Source of the DNA: Rachycentron canadum
Taxonomy: Eukaryota > Chordata > Actinopteri > Carangiformes > Rachycentridae
Direction: 5' to 3'
Length of the DNA stretch: 64,000 nucleotides
Assembly: GCA_038496675.1 (NCBI GenBank)
Contig: CM076654.1
Span: forward strand, 6,140,172 to 6,204,171
Of the stretch, positions 56,576 through 64,000 are shown piece by piece (positions within the stretch are counted from its first letter, which is position 1; every line of letters begins with the position of its first letter). The translations under genes were made by a program, and so were the position numbers. The notes beneath the pieces are model-generated. The model had not been told where the DNA came from, made no database searches, and was given only the letters and a program-made list of their open reading frames with translations.

Positions 56576-58371
56576 GTGCGCATGCATGTGTGCTTGAATT
56601 ACTGTTTTGGTGACTTTTCTGTGCCACTGAATCATTTCCAGACCTTGGTTTACAGTCCTTGGCCAGAGCAAATATAAGTGGTCTTCGTTTTGGCCACTTA
56701 TGTACAGAAAATAAATCCATCTCTCACTCTGGCTCTGTTCCTCTGTCTCCCTCCTCCCATGTCCTCCCTCCTTTCCTCCAACCACTTCCTCTGTCCCACC
56801 TCTTGATCTTTCTCCTCCCCTTCCAAGCCTCCTCTCCATTGTTTCTTGATCCTCAACACTCTCTCTTTCGCTTTCCTCCCCTGCCCCATCCCTTCGTCTC
56901 CTGCCCTCTACTCTCCCTCGCAGTAATTTATAGCACCCGGTGCTGTTATTTCATCCAAAGGGCCCTGTAAACAAAATCGTCTCTGACAGAACCAATATGG
57001 AAATCTCAAGCGGGGGGGCCATGAGTTATGGCCTGCATCACGGTGTTTGTGTGTGTGTGTATGTCAGTGCGTGTCAGTGCATGCCAGTGCATGCATGTAA
57101 CGGAAAGAAAGGTTTGTTCATGAGTGCGTGTGCGTGTGTGTATGTGTGTCTGTGTTTTCCAGCATGACTGAAGGGTGGCTCTCAGTTCTCCATAATAAAC
57201 TCCGGTGTGGCTAGTCATTAAGTTAGGTGTGTGTGGCTTTGTGTGTGATGGGGAGGGGTCAAGGCCAAATTGACATCAAATGGCCAAATTAGCCCCACTT
57301 GTCCCCATTGATTTACGGCAGGCAAGTAAATTGCATCTGTAGCGGGAGAGGAGAAGTGGGGAGGGGCTAGACCTTTCTCTGTAATTGATCTGAGGGTGCC
57401 AATAGTGTGTGTTCGTGGTGACAAAAGCTGTACAGGGGAGACAAGAGAGGCCACGTTGTCATCATGGCTGCAAGATGTACATCTAACCTTTTGACTCAAA
57501 CGGCTGCTGGGTACGTGAGGAGATATTTATGTCTCTATGCAAGCATACAGAGAACAGAGAGTAAAGAAGGCTTTTTAAGACTTGCGATGTGAATTTCATT
57601 AGCCGCCACACGAGATCTTCTCATATCTTTCAAAATATTCAGCGCACATCAACAAATATAGGTTCAGATGAAAATTGCAATTCTGTTAGACACTGTTTTT
57701 ACAATTTTTCCCTATACCTCTAGGTGAAAAGAAACTAGTGATACAAAGCACTAATGAAGCTAAGATATCTAGTTGTGTTCTCGTTTGTGCGCATGTGTGA
57801 GTCTGAGGCAGTCTGAGATGACAGTGGGACTGTATGTGGATGTGCAGGTGTGTTAATTGATGGCACATATATGTAAACTGTTCATGTTGTGTGTGTTAAG
57901 TGAAGTGCTAACCCTCCAGCTGTGTGAGATTGTCAATTGTGAGTGTTCTCTTCTGTGTTTTGGATTTTGTCCATGTGTGCGAGTGCAGCTATTTGTCCCC
58001 AATTTCAAATTGAACACGGGCAGTGCATAATGCAACACTGAGTTATCGATTCCCTTGCACACACACGCACACACTCTGATTTACCCTGCCTGACAGTGGT
58101 CTTGCAGTGCGTTTAATATGGCAAGAGAAACCAGTTGGAGTGAGACAGACAGGCATCCCCTGTCGGCGACTCAATGCACTATGACAGCATGTGTAATAGC
58201 AACACACGACGGCGCGCACGCACACGTGTGCACAGGCACAGTCAGAATAAGATGCACATGCACAGTAGGCCATGGTTTATAGAAAGGCTCAAGCTGTCTT
58301 CCACACAGACATCCCTCCTCACAGTCTGGCTGGGCATAAGCTATCAGACATGATCAACACACATGAGCTCA

Positions 58372-58409
<38 letters not shown>

Positions 58410-60737
58410 ACTTCACACTCTAAGCCTGAGCAGTTCTCTTCACCGGCCTTAATTGGATTCTAATGTATTCAGTTTGCTCCGCTGAGCAAAGAGATGGCCA
58501 TGGTTTTCCAACTGGAGAGAGAGGCAGACAGACAGAGGGAGCAAGGCGAGATAGAAAAAGAGTGAGGGAATTACAAGTAAACAGAGAAGTTTGTCAGCGG
58601 CGGTCATCTTCCTCCAGCCTCGGAGTGGAGTGTATCGTTTGAACAAGCTGTCGACAGAATTTCTACAAGAGACATTTGACCTGAGAGCGAGGAGCACTAT
58701 CTGCGTCGCTCTCTCATCGTGTCTCTCTCAGCTCTTGAATATAAGGATGAAAGTCGTCTCTTCTGCATCAAACAAACTCCATGTGCTCATACACAAACGC
58801 TATTCTGACCCAAGTGCAGCATCTAAGAAGCACAACACGAGTGTCCTCTCTGTCTTGTTGCTTCTCTTTGCCCTTCTGTGTGCTTTTAAGTGAATGTACT
58901 GCATGTGCACTCTGCAGTGGTGGAGAAATGGCTGGATAGTCTGAACTCTGAAGTCAGTGATAATCATGAGGCATCACAAATACTTGTCTGTGCGAAGTGG
59001 AGCATCACATAAACTCCATGATGTTTATTTGGACTCATAAAGGCTTACAAAAGGCAAGCAAATCATTTAGCAGATATTACATTTTATGATCTGAGCTTGC
59101 TCAACACATCCTGCAATTAATACATTTAATAGGCTGTTGTCAAGGTTTGTGCTCAGCTGACACCACTGACAGCACAAAGCTGTTAAATGATGAATGCTTT
59201 TATAAGGTTTTGGTTTAAGGTGACTCAAATGCATTTACATTACATTGTCATTTGAACAACAGCGGAAACCAAATAGTAGCATTCTTGATGCTCAAAGCCC
59301 CAGTGTGAGACAGACTTTTGTACCTTTTTATACAGAGCAGGTTGTGTAACGGCATCTTGTGTCTTTGTAATTAAAATGGTTTTAGTTGAACAATTAGAGT
59401 TTAAGATTTCCTTAACCCCGACAGCTGGGAACCTCCATGTGGATATGGCCTTTGTTCAACAATACCGTGAAATTGAAAATGCGATACTCATCGGGCTGGA
59501 CCTTTCATAGTACACTTTGCTTCTGGTGAGTCAATACATGATATGCGTAAGATTAAGTTTTAACCAAGTCTGGGTCTCTTGGGAGAAGTTCTCCTCTGCA
59601 GAGGAGGCAGTGGTCTCACAGATGTGGCAGCTCCCTCGCCTGAATGAGAGAAACTGTATCATTGTGAATGTGAAGCAAGGTTTTGCTTAAAAAGAGAATC
59701 TGTGCTTTAAAAAAAAAAAAAAACAAAAAAAACAAAAACCCAAAACATTTATTAGAGAAGGTAGATAATTTTACTGAACCTGAGTCTAGAAAGGTATCAA
59801 GGTATGTGAGCCACTTCTCTCACATCTGGATCTGAGCCCTTCTCTTCAAGATCCAACGAGGTGAAACTTCAGCTGATCCAGGTCTTTCACTCCAACTGGA
59901 AAGAGAAAATTGTCATGTGATTCTTACTCTCTGTTATTAAAAGACACTAGTGATAAAAAGCAGTAATGAAGTGCTGAGCTTTGTGCTGAGATTTAGAAAG
60001 TTTAGGAAAAGAAAGTCATGTTCCTGAACTTTACGACGAGCACGAAGGAGAAATAAATAAACTATAGCAGTACATGTTGCCGGAGGGGGTCTGTGGTTCA
60101 GCAAGTCATGAGTGATATGAAACATTGTCTGTAAAAGATGAGTTTTCAGCCTGTGACAGATGTAGAGTGACTGCAGTGCAAAGGTCAGCTCACCACTGAA
60201 ATGTGATTGGGAGGAAAGCTGAGAGGGGTGAAGCGATGACCACCATCACCTCAGGGTGGGCACATCACAGCAGTGGAATGACAGTGATGGACGAGAACTT
60301 GTGTGTGTTTCTGCAACTGCCTGAAATGTGCATCTGACTCGATTTAAATGTGAGAAGTAAGAAGTTGTTTTGTTTTCTCCGTCTGTATCTTTCACGCTCC
60401 TTTTTTTTTTTTCCTTTTTTTTCTTTCTTTCTTGAGGTAAAGCAATATCACTAAATATTATTTATGGCTGAGATTATAACTTAAAAAAATAGTTGACTCC
60501 TGTTTGGATGCATTACTATGAATGAATTCCATTGTACGGAGGTCAATTATGAGCACAAACAACTCTGATACATTTTGATTTTTAATTCTATGAATCAGTG
60601 TTTCAGTTACTCCTGAGATAGAAATAAGAGGCCTGTGGTTTCTCACTCCATGTTTTCATATTTACCTGCAAGTGGGCACCCAACCCTAACGTAGGTGTGT
60701 ATCATCAGCAACACCACTGGTCCCAGTCTGTTCCCTT

Positions 60738-61154
60738 TTAAAGGTCCCATACACTTTTTTTAAAAAATGTGATATCCATAAGGTTTTAAATGCCAGAAAC
60801 CATCTTGGTGTTGTTTTACCTCTCTTGAATTTCTCTCTGAAGCTCTAGAAACAACAGGTCGATGAGCCAATCAGAGGAGAGGTACTGAGCCTCTCTTCTG
60901 ATTGGCCAATTCAGTACAAATATAGCAAATATCAGGTAAACACGGCAAGGTTGAACGGTTTGTCTGGATGGGTCGGGCGTAGGGCTTTGTTGTGACATTG
61001 CAAAGTTACACAAGTTAAACAAGTCCTGGCGGCTTGTTTTAAGGTTCACTTTCTGAATACAGGCCGTGTGTATTTCTCTCTGGACTGAGCACTTTGATAC
61101 TTTATAATCAAACGACACGGAAATCTCACTCTCTACAATATGGGACCTCTTTAA
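60738..61154. mobile_element. non-autonomous DNA transposon with terminal inverted repeats
   Basis: Left end TTAAAGGTCCCATA and right end TATGGGACCTCTTTAA are inverted copies, differing by two extra bases on the right, and both are flanked by TTAA. The inside has no reverse transcriptase or transposase frame. It holds a hairpin at 60866-60905 with GCCAATCAG paired to CTGATTGGC. 'AGGTCCCATA' ends are widespread in teleost genomes. TTAA flanks would fit a piggyBac-like target, but the superfamily is not certain. Confidence 0.7.
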
Positions 61155-62711
61155 AGTTTTAAGACGGTCTTTGTTTTCATCTTACTTTTAGTCAAACTCT
61201 CAAGACTCAATGTCTGTCAACCACCTTTCAAACAGACCTTTAAACGAGAGCAGCATTTTTGTGAATAGAGAACGGAGACAAAGTGCAGCTTGTCCGACAA
61301 GCATGCCATAAAAAAAGTGGGACTTGTATAATTAAGGAAACGAGTTGCATGGGACTCATCCTGACTGAAGTGCGAAAGTAGAGCGGGTCAGTGTCCATGG
61401 TCAGCCTGGCAGTGAATAAGCACAGCAGCCCGCCACGTGACACTGGACGAGAGCCAGATTTTCAGAGCATATTCCTCTTCATTTATCACATAACATCCAT
61501 TACAGGTTGTATTGGTAGAGTTACACTTCACAATGACAATGCAATCTTTGTGATGAATGCCTTCCTTTTTTGTGATATAATGAATATTTGCTGCCTCCAG
61601 GCTTCCTCTAATAGTGACAAGTGAAATAATAGTTTGATATCAAATTGCCCAATTCATTCATGTCTTGAGTAAATGGGTTTGTTGTCAGCAACAAAGGTGG
61701 GAGGAGGGGGTCATAAGCTAAAAAAAATGTATAGAATAAATGTCTAGATGAGTCGACCCTCCATATTGTTAGCAGCAGAGTTTTTTTACTCGTCCTTTGA
61801 AAGATGTAGTCTGTTTTTTTTTTTGGGTTTTTTTTTTCCCCTCCCCAGATACATGGAGAATTATCTGCAATTCTTTTTATTCCGTGTCAGATTTCCTCCC
61901 AACAGCCAGCGAGGCCTCATTGGTATACAGACGCTGTATTTGTACAAATATTACTTTTTTACCGCATGCTTGCTGAACTAATGCCTTGCTTCGGCTGCAG
62001 CCCCTAGAGGGAAACAGTTAAAAACAGATCTTTCAAGCTTAAGTCACAGGGAGTGCTGCGGCTGGCTGAAGGAAAAGTCACTGAGTGGAAATTAGAATAA
62101 TATTTTAAAATGCACTGATTTGGTTCTGCTCCATAACGTGGACGGATGGTAGTCGCCTAAGACTTTATAGAAGTAGACGGCTTGTGACTGGGAGGCCAGA
62201 AAAATGTGTTTGGAGAAAGTGAGTGAGCAACGAAACAGGACAAGTGGAAAAGGAGCAGGCGGGCTCAGCTGAGTTCACATGGTGGAATTAGAGTGAAGAG
62301 AGAGGAGAGACGGGGGAATAATGTGGGACACGTCAAGGATAAACGCACTGAGGAGAGGAGCTTCCCCACTAACGTACATACTCTGAATGGAGGACAGATG
62401 AGGGCTGAATGCATAGGGAGGTCTTCCTCTGTGAGCGCGTCTCCTTTGTGACACTAGGGGGGGCTGTCGCTCCTTCTTAGCCTCTGTGTGGAGCCAGGCA
62501 GACAGACAGGCAGAGAGGCAGACAGGCAGAGAGGCGCAGGGAGGTTCACGCATCTCCGTCTCCGGAAATCCTGCCATCCCTCCGCCGACGGACTGATTTG
62601 CAATTCAATAAGTCACAATGTCATCTCTTTAGCTTTTACACATTTAGCTGACAAAGGGAACCAGGCATGCTGCCTTATGAAATATCGTCTCGGACTCTTA
62701 GAAGACCTTAA

Positions 62712-62713
62712 TG

Positions 62714-62750
<37 letters not shown>

Positions 62751-62752
62751 CT
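62712..62752. repeat. compound (CT)n(CA)n microsatellite
   Basis: CT repeat running directly into a CA repeat, upstream of the CpG-rich region. Confidence 0.95.
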
Positions 62753-62819
62753 CTCCCCAACACACAGACACACACTCCTGCCCTATCAATAGAAAGTGAG
62801 TGAGTTTTATCACAAGGTG

Positions 62820-63640
62820 CCCGGTGTATCACGTTTTCAAGTTGCGAAAGCGCGCGCGCGCGCGTCTCGTGCGCACGCGGGCACAAACACGAGCCGCTCG
62901 CGCGAAGTTGTCGTCTATCGATTACGCCGAGAACAGGTGTAGCGTGTGTCTTCATATGAATAATGCAGAGAGAAGCTTTGGGAGGATAGACAACACGCAA
63001 CTGACAAGAAGCGCGCGTGCGCGCGCGTGCACGCGCGGACCCACGTGCTTCTCATTATGGCGCATCTTCATGTTTTCAACTTTAAAAACTTTTCACCTGC
63101 CTGTTTGCAACCACAGGCGACCCGTGCTCGCACCAGCCTCCGATTTCATGCGGATTTTTCCACTTTCTTATAGTTTGGGAAAAACTAGGATACAGATATT
63201 TACGCGCCTCGTGCGGCTGTGGAGTAAACGTCCGCGTTTCCCACAAAACCATGAAAAGAAATCAGAGTGTGTGTGTGTGTGTGGTGGGGGGGAGTGGGGG
63301 GGGCAAATAAATGTCTAGACCCTCCATTGGTTGTTTAACTGTCACTCAAACCCCCCAAATCCCGCCTCCTCCACCCTCCCCCCACCCTCCTCAGCCCCCG
63401 CTGCCCCCCCCCCCCTCCTCTGCCGGCTGGTGGAAGCGTCAGACCTCCTCCTCTCCTCTCCTCTCCTCTCCTCTCCTCTCCTCCCTCCATCCCGCGGACG
63501 AGTGTATACAGCCTCTCAAGTTGAGCCCAGACGCGCACACACACTGCAAGAGGAGGACAGTCGGAGGATAGACAGAGGGAGGAAGGAAAAGAGGGAGAGC
63601 GGACGGAGCTGCTGCCGGGCGAGCGGAATTTGGATTTTAT
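62820..63640 (+). promoter_or_regulatory. CpG-island-like promoter region
   Basis: CpG dinucleotides become frequent from about 62840, unlike anything else in the window. It includes GC alternating tracts (62850-62864 and 63011-63037), G runs (63284-63302), C runs (63348-63418) and a TCCTC pentamer repeat (63440-63485). A TATA-like TGTATACA at 63503-63510 would place a start near 63530-63540. Direction is inferred from the downstream ATG frames and from synteny. Confidence 0.55.
63440..63485. repeat. (TCCTC)n pyrimidine pentamer repeat
   Basis: About eight units of CTCTC/TCCTC, a pure pyrimidine strand just upstream of the TATA-like box. Confidence 0.9.
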
Positions 63641-63647
63641 TTAATAT

Positions 63648-63839
63648 ATGAAGCCTCAAGTCACAGAGTTTTCTTGTTTCAAAACCGCCTATGAAGTGGA
63701 CTTTTTAATTCGCTGGGGGAGTTCTTGGTCCGCTCTGCTGTTTTTGCTCGTGTTTTTTGGTCAAACTTTGGAAGAGAAGTGTGATGAAGGGGAGACACTG
63801 AGGTCTCCTCAGCTGAAGCCGTCCCGTTTGGATAAATGA
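63648..63839 (+). CDS. 63-codon ORF with hydrophobic segment, unidentified
   Basis: First ATG downstream of the putative TATA box. The 63-residue product has a hydrophobic stretch, WSALLFLLVFFGQT, at about residues 27-40, preceded by a charged N-terminal part, so it could act as an uncleaved signal or membrane segment. It ends at TGA. No homology is recognised. Either it is an upstream ORF in a 5' leader, or the true first exon stops inside it at a donor such as TTTG|GTCAAA or GAG|GTCTCC. Human synteny makes tmem132b a guess only. Confidence 0.3.
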   Translation: MKPQVTEFSCFKTAYEVDFLIRWGSSWSALLFLLVFFGQTLEEKCDEGETLRSPQLKPSRLDK

Positions 63840-63910
63840 AGCAGAGCACCGCACCGGCGGAGGAAGCTCACCAGGAGGGAAACGGGATAAATTCCGCAGT
63901 TCGGGCTTGA
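63836..63910 (+). CDS. 24-codon upstream ORF overlapping the previous stop
   Basis: ATG at 63836 overlaps the TGA of the 63-codon frame (ATGA arrangement) and reads MKQSTAPAEEAHQEG to a stop at 63908. Its small size and position suggest a second upstream ORF in a long 5' leader. Confidence 0.2.
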   Translation: MKQSTAPAEEAHQEGNGINSAVRA

Positions 63911-63960
63911 AGGAGAGACACCGCAGACTTTTTTTTTTTTCTTCTTTTTTCCGAGGGGGA

Positions 63961-63966
<6 letters not shown>

Positions 63967-64000
<34 letters not shown>
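63967..64000. repeat. poly-A run at window end
   Basis: At least 34 A residues from about 63967 to the end. Genomic homopolymer; its true length is unknown because the window stops here. Confidence 0.95.

Larger units (their letters stand above)
47422..60737. other. gene-poor sequence, 13 kb
   Basis: No exon chain recognised. It contains fish repeats (about 50160-50600 and 53455-53745), microsatellites (52515-52560, 52769-52793, 56475-56575, 58371-58408) and non-repetitive stretches that look constrained (52690-52900, 56920-57040, 57230-57480, 58440-58520). The 100-codon frame at 58591-58893 has no recognised homology. Confidence 0.7.

Noticed and set aside
56276..56839. 187-codon minus-strand frame
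   Set aside because: The middle is the translated GT repeat; the flanks show no known domain.
58591..58893. 100-codon + frame ending in a hydrophobic tail (VLSVLLLLFALLCAFK)
   Set aside because: It is not repeat-derived and looks like a tail anchor, but there is no homology, promoter or splice context. Could be revisited if transcripts appear.
62800..63318. 172-codon + frame rich in Arg-Ala
   Set aside because: The Arg-Ala part is the translated GC-alternating tract. CpG-rich DNA has few stops, and the frame lies in the likely promoter.

Overview
The window is nuclear DNA of a bony fish, most likely a teleost. Its one certain protein-coding gene is split by GT-AG introns. The rest is dense in (CA/GT)n and (CT)n microsatellites and in fish-type interspersed repeats. 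I see no bacterial features: no operons, ribosome binding sites or CRISPR array.

Region 1 (1-23080, + strand): the 3' part of aacs, encoding cytosolic acetoacetyl-CoA synthetase. Eleven coding exons (115-268, 2285-2365, 4032-4156, 13469-13533, 15583-15705, 20384-20497, 21481-21606, 21882-21951, 22329-22387, 22617-22819, 22943-23080) join in frame without a break. They give the C-terminal 418 residues and a TAG stop at 23078-23080. The 5' exons lie before the window. The introns hold microsatellites, a degenerate LINE reverse transcriptase fragment (minus strand, about 11775-12250), a SINE-like element in each orientation (about 11083-11365 and 19872-20115, the latter with a perfect 15-bp target-site duplication) and other repeats.

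Region 2 (23081 to about 25800): the aacs 3' UTR. AATAAA signals at 25395 and 25788 are the likely ends.

Region 3 (about 25.8-62.8 kb): roughly 37 kb with no convincing protein-coding gene. It contains repeats, including a 417-bp element with terminal inverted repeats at 60738-61154, one 390-bp assembly gap (47032-47421) and several non-repetitive stretches that look like conserved non-coding sequence. A CpG-rich patch at 43790-44154, with four TGACG half-sites and a short ATG exon ending in a good splice donor, is a candidate promoter and first exon of an unidentified transcript.

Region 4 (about 62.8-64.0 kb): a strong CpG- and GC-rich promoter-like region on the + strand, with a TATA-like box near 63505 and two overlapping small ORFs (63648-63839 and 63836-63910). 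It looks like the start of the next gene. In human, TMEM132B follows AACS on the same strand at a similar distance, so its fish orthologue is the natural guess, but nothing in the sequence proves it.

I found no previously undescribed multi-gene system. The points most worth a second look are the splicing context of the aacs exon at 21481 (a TG tract and an AG|GTAAG junction), the CRE-cluster promoter at 43.8 kb and the CpG-island start at 63 kb.
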